Positions 27,868-36,064 of a stretch of 38,022 nucleotides of DNA are shown piece after piece. Below the pieces are notes generated by a model. It was not told where the DNA came from, searched no databases, and saw nothing but the letters and a program-made list of their open reading frames with translations. The DNA comes from Candidatus Falkowiibacteriota bacterium (GTDB taxonomy: Bacteria; Patescibacteriota; Patescibacteriia; Patescibacteriales; UBA12465). The stretch is from assembly GCA_012800315.1 (NCBI GenBank), contig JAAZJO010000002.1, forward strand, positions 1-38,022, in the 5' to 3' direction. Within the stretch, counting starts at the first letter, position 1. Each line of letters begins with the position of its first letter. A program made the translations under genes and the position numbers.

Positions 27868-28701
27868 ATGAATTTATCGGTAGTTATTGTCTCCTGGCAA
27901 GTAAAAGAGAAATTAAGGGAGAATCTTTGTGCTTTATTTAATTCACAAGGCGATTTTAAATTGGAGGTTTTAGTGGTTGATAATAATTCTAATGATGGTA
28001 CAGTAGAAATGTTGAGAAATGAATTTCCGGCGGTAAAATTAATTGCCAATTCTGAGAATCGTGGTTTTGCAGCGGCGAATAATCAAGCGCTTAAATTAGC
28101 TCAAGGTGAGTACTTACTTTTACTTAATCCAGATATGCTGGTTAGGACTAATACTTTAGCGGAAGTTTTATCTTGGGCTAAAAATAATCCGCAAGCCACT
28201 GTGATTGGTTGTAAGTTAGAAAATGAGCAAGGAGAAATAGTAAAACAAGTTCGTCGCTTTCCAGATTTTTTTGATCAATTAGCAGTTACCTTAAAATGGC
28301 CACATCTTTTTCCGGGAATTATTAATAAATATCTTTGCTCTGATTTTGATTATAGTCAGCCAGCCAAAGTTGATTCTATTCGGGGCGCCTTTTTTCTAAT
28401 TAATCGTGAGAATTATAAAAAAATTAGTGGCCAAGAAATCCCTTTACTTGATGAACGATATTTTATTTGGTTTGAAGAAGTTGATTTTTGTCGGGAAGTT
28501 TATAAACTAGGTGGTGAGGTTTGGTATACTCCAGTGGGTGCTTGTCTTGATTATGTGGGACAGAGCTTTAAACAGGTAAAGCGCGGACAAGCGCAAAAAT
28601 ATTTTAGCGATTCAATGTTAAAATATTTTCAAAAATGGGAGGCGACCTGGAAATTTAAAATATTAAAATTTATTTGGAAAATAATTTTGTTAATTCTATA
28701 A
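27868..28701 (+). CDS. Family 2 glycosyltransferase
   Basis: LSVVIVSWQV, VLVVDNNSNDGTVEML, NRGFAAANNQAL, LLLNPDMLV. Confidence 0.92.
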   Translation: MNLSVVIVSWQVKEKLRENLCALFNSQGDFKLEVLVVDNNSNDGTVEMLRNEFPAVKLIANSENRGFAAANNQALKLAQGEYLLLLNPDMLVRTNTLAEVLSWAKNNPQATVIGCKLENEQGEIVKQVRRFPDFFDQLAVTLKWPHLFPGIINKYLCSDFDYSQPAKVDSIRGAFFLINRENYKKISGQEIPLLDERYFIWFEEVDFCREVYKLGGEVWYTPVGACLDYVGQSFKQVKRGQAQKYFSDSMLKYFQKWEATWKFKILKFIWKIILLIL

Positions 28702-28704
28702 AAA

Positions 28705-29772
28705 ATGAATAAAAAAGTAGGGATAGTTTTAATAAATTTTCAAAATTATGCAGAGCGTTTTTTACTGCCTTGTCGTGATTCTTTGCGCTGTCAAGATTAT
28801 CCAGCAGATTTAATTAATGTTTATATAATTGATAATGCTTCTACAGCCGGAACATTAGAATATCTTCGGGTTAATTATCCAGAAGCAAAAATATTGCCAC
28901 GATTAGACGGAAATTATGCGGCGGCTAATAATCTTGGTTTTGCTGAAGCAAAAGCTGATGGGTGTGATTATTTGCTAACTGTTAACATGGACACGAGAAT
29001 GGAGCCAACCTGGTTAAGGGAATTGGTGGCGGCTTTAGAAAATAATCCAGAAGCTGGTATTGCTCAATCAAAAATTTTATTATTACCTAGAACAGCCGAA
29101 GAAAAAGAATCACCCAAAATAAATAGCTTAGGGAATAGAATTCATTTTTTAGGCTTTGGTTTTACTTCCGCTTATGGAGAAGCTGATCGGGAAATAAGCG
29201 GTTATCCCGAGATAACGGGCTATGCTAGTGGTTGTTCTTTTATTATTCGTCCAGAAGTGTTTACTAAAATAGGCGGTTATAATGAGGAATATTATATGTA
29301 TCATGATGATTTAGAAATAAGTTTAAAGGTAAAATTGGCTGGTTATAAAATAATTTTAGCTCCACGTTCTGTGATTTATCATCAATATGAGTTTTCGCGT
29401 AGCACTAAAATGATTTATTATATGGAGCGCAATCGTTATTTAACTATTATGACTTTTTATCCCGCATATCTTGTTTTTTTAATCATTTTGCCTTGTATCA
29501 TAATGGATTTAGGAATGTTTTTTTATTCAATGATTAGAGGCTGGTTTAAAGAAGAGATGAAAGTTTATCGTTATTTTTTACGGTTTAAAAATTATTCACT
29601 AGTTGAAAAAGAAAAAGCTAAGATTGAGGCTTTTAAAACAGTTCCATTTTCAAAAATTGCTAAAAACTTTGTTGGCAAAATTGAGTTTATTGAAATAGCT
29701 AATCCGATTTTAAAATATATTGTTAATCCAGTATTTAATTTATATTGGAGACTAATAAGAAAAATTGTTTAA
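28705..29772 (+). CDS. Family 2 glycosyltransferase with C-terminal membrane segment
   Basis: GIVLINFQNYAERF, VYIIDNASTAGTLEYL, NYAAANNLGFAEAK, YMYHDDLEISLKVKLAGYK. Confidence 0.92.
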   Translation: MNKKVGIVLINFQNYAERFLLPCRDSLRCQDYPADLINVYIIDNASTAGTLEYLRVNYPEAKILPRLDGNYAAANNLGFAEAKADGCDYLLTVNMDTRMEPTWLRELVAALENNPEAGIAQSKILLLPRTAEEKESPKINSLGNRIHFLGFGFTSAYGEADREISGYPEITGYASGCSFIIRPEVFTKIGGYNEEYYMYHDDLEISLKVKLAGYKIILAPRSVIYHQYEFSRSTKMIYYMERNRYLTIMTFYPAYLVFLIILPCIIMDLGMFFYSMIRGWFKEEMKVYRYFLRFKNYSLVEKEKAKIEAFKTVPFSKIAKNFVGKIEFIEIANPILKYIVNPVFNLYWRLIRKIV

Positions 29773-29773
29773 T

Positions 29774-30574
29774 ATGGACTTGTCTATTATTATTGTTAAC
29801 TATAAAAATAAAAAAAAATTAGAGTCTTGTTTGACTTCAATTTTTAAAGCTGATAATCAGGATTTAAATTATGAAATTATTTTAGTGGAAAATAATTCTG
29901 GTGATGATTTATATGAGTTAGTTAAACTAGATTCTCGTTTGCGTTTATTTAATTTGCCGAAAAATTTAGGCATGGGAGGTGGCAATAATTATGGCATTGA
30001 AAAAGCTAGAGGAGAATATATTTTTGTTCTTAATCCAGATACGATTATTAAGGGGGATGCGATAGTAACTTTATTAAATTATTTAAAAGCCAATCCAGGG
30101 GTGGGGATTGTTGGTCCAAAATTATTAAATTCAGATAATTCTTTACAATATTCTTGTTTTCGTTTTCCGAAATGGTATACGCCAATTCTACGTCGTACTT
30201 TTTTAGGCAAATATTTTCCTGGTCATATTAATAATTTTCAAATGGTTGCTGATAATCATGATCTAATTAAAGAAGTTGATTGGATGTTAGGCTCATCATT
30301 AATGTTTAAAAAAGAAATAGTTTTGCCCAATGGGCAAGTATGGTCTCCCCGATTTGATGAACGTTATTTTATGTATTTTGAAGACACCGATATTTGTCGC
30401 ACTTGTCAGGCCAAGGGATTAAAAGTAGTTTATAATCCGGAAGCAATTTTAATTCATGATCATTTACGGCAAAGTGCTAGGCATCCTTGGTATGCGGCCT
30501 TATTTATTGATTCCTTAGCACGCAACCATATTGGTTCTGGGTTAAAATATTTCTGTAAATGGGGATTAAAGTAG
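29774..30574 (+). CDS. Family 2 glycosyltransferase
   Basis: LSIIIVNYKNKKKLESCL, NLGMGGGNNYGIEKARGEYIFVLNPDT, DERYFMYFEDTDICRTC. ATG at 29774 (MDLSIII) preferred over 29765. Confidence 0.92.
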   Translation: MDLSIIIVNYKNKKKLESCLTSIFKADNQDLNYEIILVENNSGDDLYELVKLDSRLRLFNLPKNLGMGGGNNYGIEKARGEYIFVLNPDTIIKGDAIVTLLNYLKANPGVGIVGPKLLNSDNSLQYSCFRFPKWYTPILRRTFLGKYFPGHINNFQMVADNHDLIKEVDWMLGSSLMFKKEIVLPNGQVWSPRFDERYFMYFEDTDICRTCQAKGLKVVYNPEAILIHDHLRQSARHPWYAALFIDSLARNHIGSGLKYFCKWGLK

Positions 30575-30613
30575 AAGTTAATGTGTAAATAAAATAAATT
30601 TAAAGATAAAAAT

Positions 30614-31489
30614 ATGAAAAAAATTACTAAGGCTATTTTTCCAGTAGCCGGCTTTGGAACTAGGTTTTTGCCAGCTACTAAAGCCCAACCAAAGGAGATG
30701 TTAACGGTTATTGATAAACCAGTTATTCAATATTTAGTTGAGCAAGCCGTAGCGGCTGGTATTAAAGAAATAACTTTTGTTACTGGTCGGGGCAAAAGAG
30801 CGATTGAGGATCATTTTGATTATTCTTTTGAATTAGAGAAAACTTTGGTAGAGAAAAATAAGCTGGATTTGGTAAAAAAAGTGCAGGAGATTGAAAATTT
30901 GGCTAAGTTTTCTTATGTCCGTCAGCCAATTCCTCTGGGTGATGGACAAGCAGTTCTATGCGCAGCGCATTTAATTAATAAAGATGAGGCAGTTTTAGTG
31001 ATGTTTGGTGATACCCTTTATGACGCCGAGATTTCGCCAGTTACACAAGTAATTGAGGCGTATGAAAAATACGGCGAAACTATTATCGGTTTATCGGAAG
31101 TTGCGCCGGAAGAGGTCAGTCAGTTTGGAGTTATTGCTGGTAATGATTTAGGTGATGGTATTTATGAAATTACACAGTTTATTGAAAAACCAAAAAAGGA
31201 AGAAGCCCCTTCTAATTTAGTTCAAGTGGGAATTAATGTGATTACACCAGATATTTTGAAAATTTTAGAAACAATGAAAGCTGGTAAATCAGGTGAAATT
31301 CGTTTGGCTGATGCTTATGAAGAGATGTTAAAACAAGGGAAAAAACTTTATGGTAAAAAAATTAAAGGGGAGTGGCTTGATACTGGTAATAAATTTAATT
31401 TTATTAAAGCAACGCTTAAACTTGGTTTGAAAAATCAGGAGATTGGTCAAGATTTACAAAAATTGATTAATGAGTTAGCTAGTAAATAA
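30614..31489 (+). CDS. galU: UTP-glucose-1-phosphate uridylyltransferase
   Basis: KAIFPVAGFGTRFLPATKAQPKEMLTVIDKPVIQYLVEQAVAAGI, FIEKPKKEEAPSNL, GKKIKGEWLDTGNKFNFIKATL. Confidence 0.96.
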   Translation: MKKITKAIFPVAGFGTRFLPATKAQPKEMLTVIDKPVIQYLVEQAVAAGIKEITFVTGRGKRAIEDHFDYSFELEKTLVEKNKLDLVKKVQEIENLAKFSYVRQPIPLGDGQAVLCAAHLINKDEAVLVMFGDTLYDAEISPVTQVIEAYEKYGETIIGLSEVAPEEVSQFGVIAGNDLGDGIYEITQFIEKPKKEEAPSNLVQVGINVITPDILKILETMKAGKSGEIRLADAYEEMLKQGKKLYGKKIKGEWLDTGNKFNFIKATLKLGLKNQEIGQDLQKLINELASK

Positions 31490-31511
31490 AATAATTGATT
31501 AATGAATTTCA

Positions 31512-31542
31512 AAAAAGAGTCATGGGAAAAATGACTCTTTTT
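31512..31542. terminator. Bidirectional terminator between galU and PEGA gene
   Basis: AAAAAGAGTCAT-GGGAAAA-ATGACTCTTTTT 12-bp stem. Confidence 0.88.
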
Positions 31543-31568
31543 AGTTTACTTAGTTATTTAGTTTATTT

Positions 31569-32906
31569 TTATAATAAGATCTTATAAATCCCTTCTTGCT
31601 CATTAATATTTGCCCAGAAATAGAGAGTATTATCTTTAGTATTGAGGACCGGTGAGATTATTTCTTCGCCAGCTAGCAAGGAAGTGACATTATGATTTTT
31701 AAAATCAAAAACATTTAGATTTTCTTTTTCGGAGAAGATTAAATAATTTTTTTCGGCATTCCAGATAATGTCTTTTATGGCTGTGCCTCGTCTAGTGATT
31801 AAAGTTGAGCGATTATTAGTTAGGTCAAAGGTATATATTTCAAAATTATTAGTATAAATTAAATTATTAATATCCATTAAAGCCCAATTTTTTATATTTT
31901 TGATTACGAGGGGTCCATCACCAATTTTTGTCTCATTAAAAAGATATAGGGTTTGATTTTTTTTGTCGTAAACAGTCAGATAGTTGGCTAAATTTTGTGA
32001 AAATGAATAGTCACCAGTAGCCGGCAAAAGCCAGCTTTCTTTTTGAGAATTGGTTGAAGGTATTTTTTCAAGAAAAATTTGATTGTCTTTTTTAATCAGA
32101 ATAAATAATTGGTTATTTTTTGGTTTATAATCAAGATAATCTCCGCCTGAGAGCAGAAGAGTGCTAGTTCGGTTGTCGGGTTTAAATAAATTGATAGTAT
32201 TTTTATTTTTATAATATAAATAGCCAGTCATAGTTTCAAAGCGCCAAGAATCAGCATTGGCACCAATTAAATCGGCGTAGTTTTCGGTGGTGTTTTTGAG
32301 AGGATTAAATAAAACTCCAGCTACTAATAGTTTATTATTATCTAACCAAGTTGAGGGCGCTTCGTTGGGGACTTCTAGTTCCTTGACTTCCTCTGTTTTT
32401 AGGGTAATTATTTTTTTTGCATTTTGGCTATAAATATATTTACTATCCGGACTGATAATTAAAGAGTCTTCTGGACAAGGGAGCACAAGAGTTGGTGTTG
32501 TTTTTAAAAATAAATTAATTTCTTTAATAAAAGTAGTTTCACCGGAATTAATATTTATTTTTTTAATAAACGGCCAATAGCCTTCATTTTCTAAACGTAA
32601 TTCATATTCTCCTGGAAGAATATTTTTTATTTTTGCTGGGGTAACAAGATAATCCTTTCTCCAAGGTTTAAGAGAGGGATTATGTTGTGGTTTATTGTTT
32701 AAATAAACAATGGCTTTAGTCGGCTTAGTTTCAACAATTAACATCCCCGTTCTCTGTAGTAGGCGATTAAATCTGATCGGCCAACTTAAATTAAATTTAT
32801 AGCCAGAAGCATAAATAGAAAAAAGAGTCGTTAAAATAATAAAGAGAATAATAAAAATAAGAAGAAGTGTATTTCTAGTTTTCTTAGACATAAATTTTTT
32901 ATTCAA
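31569..32906 (-). CDS. Membrane-anchored PEGA-domain protein with predicted beta-propeller C-terminal region
   Basis: N-terminal TM; MLIVETKPTKAIVYLNNKPQ..TPAKIKNILPGEYELRLENEGYWPFIKKININSGETTFIKEINLFL is PEGA; downstream repeat-like beta-strand segments. Confidence 0.75.
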   Translation of the reverse strand: MNKKFMSKKTRNTLLLIFIILFIILTTLFSIYASGYKFNLSWPIRFNRLLQRTGMLIVETKPTKAIVYLNNKPQHNPSLKPWRKDYLVTPAKIKNILPGEYELRLENEGYWPFIKKININSGETTFIKEINLFLKTTPTLVLPCPEDSLIISPDSKYIYSQNAKKIITLKTEEVKELEVPNEAPSTWLDNNKLLVAGVLFNPLKNTTENYADLIGANADSWRFETMTGYLYYKNKNTINLFKPDNRTSTLLLSGGDYLDYKPKNNQLFILIKKDNQIFLEKIPSTNSQKESWLLPATGDYSFSQNLANYLTVYDKKNQTLYLFNETKIGDGPLVIKNIKNWALMDINNLIYTNNFEIYTFDLTNNRSTLITRRGTAIKDIIWNAEKNYLIFSEKENLNVFDFKNHNVTSLLAGEEIISPVLNTKDNTLYFWANINEQEGIYKILL

Positions 32907-34158
32907 TGCGTTTGATATCGGCGCCTAATTTCCTTAAACGAAGATCTAATTTTTCATAACCACGATCAATTTGATAAATATTATCAATTTCGGTTGTGCC
33001 TTCTGCGATTAAGGCCGCAATAACTAAAGCGATACCAGCTCTAATATCTGGGCTGATTAACTTTCTAGCGTATAATTTTGTTGGTCCATTAACAGTGATG
33101 CGGTGTGGATCACACATAACAATATTAGCACCTAACTGAGAAAGCATATCTGTCCAAAGTAAACGGCGATCATAAATAGTTTCCTGAATTAAAGAAGTAC
33201 CTTGCGCTTGGGTCATTAATACAACATAGGGAGACTGCAGGTCGGTAGAAAATCCCGGATATTCATGCGTTTTTAAATTATAAGGTTTTATTTTGCCTGA
33301 TTTTTTCATTAATATCCAATTATCGCCTTTTTCATAATTAACACCGATTTTATTAAAAATGGTTAATAAGTAATGAATGTGTTCAGGATTGCAATTGGTA
33401 ATTTTAATTTCTGAATTAGTGGCAGCCGCCATTAAAGCAAATGAGCCAGCTTCAATACGATCAGGAATTATTTCACAAACTCCAGCGCTTAATTTTTTAA
33501 CCCCCTCAATAATAATGGTTGGAGTGCCAGCGCCGCTAATTTTTGCTCCTTGAGCATTTAAATAATCTGCTAAAGCGACTACTTCTGGCTCCATAGCACA
33601 ATTTCTCAAAATAGTGGTTCCTTCAGCTAAACAGGCAGTCATAATCATGCTTTGAGTTCCAGTTACCGACATGATTGTAAAAAAGAAATCGCAACCTTTA
33701 AGTTTTTTAGCAGTGATAATATAATTTCTACTACTAATTTTAACTTTAGCGCCTAGGGCCTCAAAACCTTCTAGAAATAAATCAATTGGGCGACCAGCAG
33801 CCCCGATCACACAGCCCCCTGGATGAGGAAATTTAACTTTACCTAAACGAGCCAAAATCGGACCAACAAACATGACTGAAGTGCGAAATTTATTGGCAAT
33901 TTTTTTATCCAGTTCAGTTTTATTCAAACCAGCAGTATTTATTTCTAATTTATGATTACCTTCTTTTATTTTTGCCCCCAGAGAACGCATTAATTCTAAA
34001 GACTTTTCAACACCATCTATTTGAGGAACATTTTTAATAATCATGGTTTCAGTAGAGAGTAAGGCGACTGGAATCATGATTTGAGCATTGTTTTTAGCTC
34101 CGCCAACCGCTATTTCACCGGCTAATTTTTTACCCCCAGTGATAATAAATTTTGACAT
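32899..34158 (-). CDS. murA: UDP-N-acetylglucosamine 1-carboxyvinyltransferase
   Basis: FIITGGKKLAGEIAVGGAKNNAQIMIPVALLS, FPHPGGCVIGAAGRPIDLFLEGFEALGA, TVNGPTKLYARKLISPDIRAGIALVIAALIAEGTTEI. ATG at 34158 preferred over 34224. Confidence 0.95.
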   Translation of the reverse strand: MSKFIITGGKKLAGEIAVGGAKNNAQIMIPVALLSTETMIIKNVPQIDGVEKSLELMRSLGAKIKEGNHKLEINTAGLNKTELDKKIANKFRTSVMFVGPILARLGKVKFPHPGGCVIGAAGRPIDLFLEGFEALGAKVKISSRNYIITAKKLKGCDFFFTIMSVTGTQSMIMTACLAEGTTILRNCAMEPEVVALADYLNAQGAKISGAGTPTIIIEGVKKLSAGVCEIIPDRIEAGSFALMAAATNSEIKITNCNPEHIHYLLTIFNKIGVNYEKGDNWILMKKSGKIKPYNLKTHEYPGFSTDLQSPYVVLMTQAQGTSLIQETIYDRRLLWTDMLSQLGANIVMCDPHRITVNGPTKLYARKLISPDIRAGIALVIAALIAEGTTEIDNIYQIDRGYEKLDLRLRKLGADIKRIE

Positions 34159-34210
34159 ATTTGTAAATAATGAAATTATAATTGTTTCTAAAATAACTAT
34201 AACGTATTTA

Positions 34211-34238
34211 TTGACATTTTTCAAATATCTGATATTAT
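34211..34238 (+). promoter_or_regulatory. Sigma70-type promoter for rplU
   Basis: TTGACA (34211-34216), 16-bp spacer, TATTAT (34233-34238). Confidence 0.7.
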
Positions 34239-34278
34239 TTATAAAAGTTAAACAGATAGCTTAATTTTATTAAATTTT

Positions 34279-34587
34279 ATGGCAAAAATTGCAGTAATTA
34301 GAACCGGTGGCAAACAATATAAAGTAGCTGTTGGCGACACGGTTAAAGTTGAAAAATTAGAGGCGGAAAATGGCACTAAAGTTAAATTAGAGACCCTTTT
34401 AATCGCTGATGGAGCTAACCTAGAGGTTGGTCAGCCTTCTCTTGGTGAGAGAGTTGAGGCAGAGGTAATTGAGACAGCTAAGGGTAAAAAGATAACAGTA
34501 GTAAAATATAAGAGTAAGACTCGTTATAAGAAAACTGTTGGTCATCGTCAGAGCTTTACTACTCTTAAGATTGTTAGTATTGTTTAA
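34279..34587 (+). CDS. rplU: 50S ribosomal protein L21
   Basis: AVIRTGGKQYKVAVGDTVKVEKL, KITVVKYKSKTRYKKTVGHRQSFTTLKI. Confidence 0.97.
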   Translation: MAKIAVIRTGGKQYKVAVGDTVKVEKLEAENGTKVKLETLLIADGANLEVGQPSLGERVEAEVIETAKGKKITVVKYKSKTRYKKTVGHRQSFTTLKIVSIV

Positions 34588-34606
34588 AGTTTTATATTTA
34601 AAAAAT

Positions 34607-34636
34607 AAAACCCGTCTCTATTAGAGGCGGGTTTTA
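34607..34636. terminator. Terminator after rplU
   Basis: AAAACCCGTCTCT...AGAGGCGGGTTTT hairpin with one G:U pair. Confidence 0.85.
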
Positions 34637-34689
34637 AAAAGCAAATTATTCTGAAATTCTGAAATTGTTAAATTTGTTGTTTTATTGTA

Positions 34690-35070
34690 ATGAGAGAGAA
34701 ATCATGCTTTTTAATCAAGCCTGATCAAGAAAGATCAGACCTGATTGCCAGCCAAGCCGTTAAGTTGGCAGAAAATCTTGGGTTAACGGTGAGTTTTGCT
34801 GGTTCTACTACTCTTTCTTTAAGAGAAGCAGCCGCTTTTTACAAAGAACATGAAAAGAAGCCTTGGTTCTTTAATTTTTTAGCCTATTTTACTTCCGGGG
34901 AAGTGAAAGCATATTTCACTGAGGGTGAAAATGCAATCATGAAAACGGTTGAGGTTAGAAATCAAATCAGATCTAAATATGCGATTGATCAGCAGCGGAA
35001 TGCTATTCACGCTCCTGATTATGAAGCATACGCGGTTGAAACGATCCGTTTGGTAACGGAGTTCTTTTAA
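34690..35070 (+). CDS. Nucleoside diphosphate kinase-like protein (divergent)
   Basis: CFLIKPDQERSDLIASQAVKLAENLGL, FYKEHEKKPWFFNFLAYFTSGEVKAYFTEGENAI, QRNAIHAPDYEAYAVETIRLVTEFF retains the KPD and NAIH catalytic-His motifs, but the intervening segment is shorter than canonical Ndk. Confidence 0.85.
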   Translation: MREKSCFLIKPDQERSDLIASQAVKLAENLGLTVSFAGSTTLSLREAAAFYKEHEKKPWFFNFLAYFTSGEVKAYFTEGENAIMKTVEVRNQIRSKYAIDQQRNAIHAPDYEAYAVETIRLVTEFF

Positions 35071-35079
35071 AAAAAACGG

Positions 35080-35106
35080 GGTATCACTTTAAGTGATACC
35101 TCTTTT
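35080..35106. terminator. Bidirectional terminator between ndk-like gene and recR
   Basis: GGTATCAC-TTTAA-GTGATACC hairpin with flanking A/T-runs. Confidence 0.8.
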
Positions 35107-35116
35107 ATTATCCTAT

Positions 35117-35713
35117 TTATTTTATTTCATTACGATATTTTAGGGCGTTAGAAAGAGTTGTTTCGTCAGCGTATTCAAGATCAGAGCCAGCTGGTAATCC
35201 TTTAGCTAGACGAGTGACTTTTAGATGGTTACGTAAAAGTTTAGTTAGATAAAGGGAAGTAGTTTCACCTTCCAGGGTAAAGTTAAGAGCTAAAATTATT
35301 TCTTTAATATGATCAGTTTTTATTCGTTTAATCAGTTTTTTAACATTTAAATCTTCAGGTTTAATATCATTAATTGTATTTATTAATCCCCCAAGTACAA
35401 AATATTTTCCAGTAAATTGTTTAGTTGCTTCAATGGCTAAAAGATCTTGAGTATTTTCAACCACACAAAGAATATCATTAGCTCGTTCAAGAGAAGAACA
35501 GATAGCACAAGGATTTGTCTCGGTGATAGCTTGGCAAGAAGCGCAGAGTGTGGTTTTTGTTTTTAAATCTTTAATGGCTTCGGCTAGAGAATTAAGGCTA
35601 TCATCGCTTTGGCGTAAAAGATAAAAAGCATAGCGCTCAGCTGTTTTCGGTCCGACGCTAGGCAGAGTAGATAATTTTTCTATTAAATTTTGTATCGCCT
35701 TAGGATACCGCAT
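35117..35713 (-). CDS. recR: Recombination protein RecR
   Basis: RYPKAIQNLIEKLSTLPSVGPKTAERYAFYLL, four-Cys zinc finger CASCQAITETNPCAICSS, Toprim VVENTQDLLAIE..YFVLGG, GLPAGSDLEYADETTLSNAL. Confidence 0.97.
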   Translation of the reverse strand: MRYPKAIQNLIEKLSTLPSVGPKTAERYAFYLLRQSDDSLNSLAEAIKDLKTKTTLCASCQAITETNPCAICSSLERANDILCVVENTQDLLAIEATKQFTGKYFVLGGLINTINDIKPEDLNVKKLIKRIKTDHIKEIILALNFTLEGETTSLYLTKLLRNHLKVTRLAKGLPAGSDLEYADETTLSNALKYRNEIK

Positions 35714-35731
35714 TTAAGATAAAATTATTGA

Positions 35732-36007
35732 TTAATTCATTCCTGGAATACCACCCATAGATTGGAGTTTTTTAGCCATTAATCTTTGAGCACGTTTTAA
35801 GGCGTCATTAAAACAAGTTTTAACGGTTTCTGCTTGAACGCTGGTTGATAATGATTCGTTAAGAGTAACGCTAAGAACTTCCATATTGCCATTAAGAACA
35901 ATTTTAACACCATTTCTTTCTTCGGTAACAGTTTCTTGAGCCAAAGCATTTTGCATAGTTTTGGCTTGGTTGCGTAAGTCTTGGAATTGTTTTAGTTTGC
36001 TAAACAT
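35732..36007 (-). CDS. YbaB/EbfC nucleoid-associated protein
   Basis: Short protein, position upstream of recR; DLRNQAKTMQNALAQETVTEERNGVKIVLNGNMEVLSVTLNESL. Confidence 0.88.
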   Translation of the reverse strand: MFSKLKQFQDLRNQAKTMQNALAQETVTEERNGVKIVLNGNMEVLSVTLNESLSTSVQAETVKTCFNDALKRAQRLMAKKLQSMGGIPGMN

Positions 36008-36064
36008 AAGATATTTGCCCTGAGACGGGCTTATTAATTTATAAAATATTATTTTTATTAGTCT

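Noticed and set aside
36008-36040. GCCC-GTCTCA-GGGC hairpin in the ybaB leader
   Set aside because: Only a 4-bp stem in a short leader; too weak to call a riboswitch or terminator.
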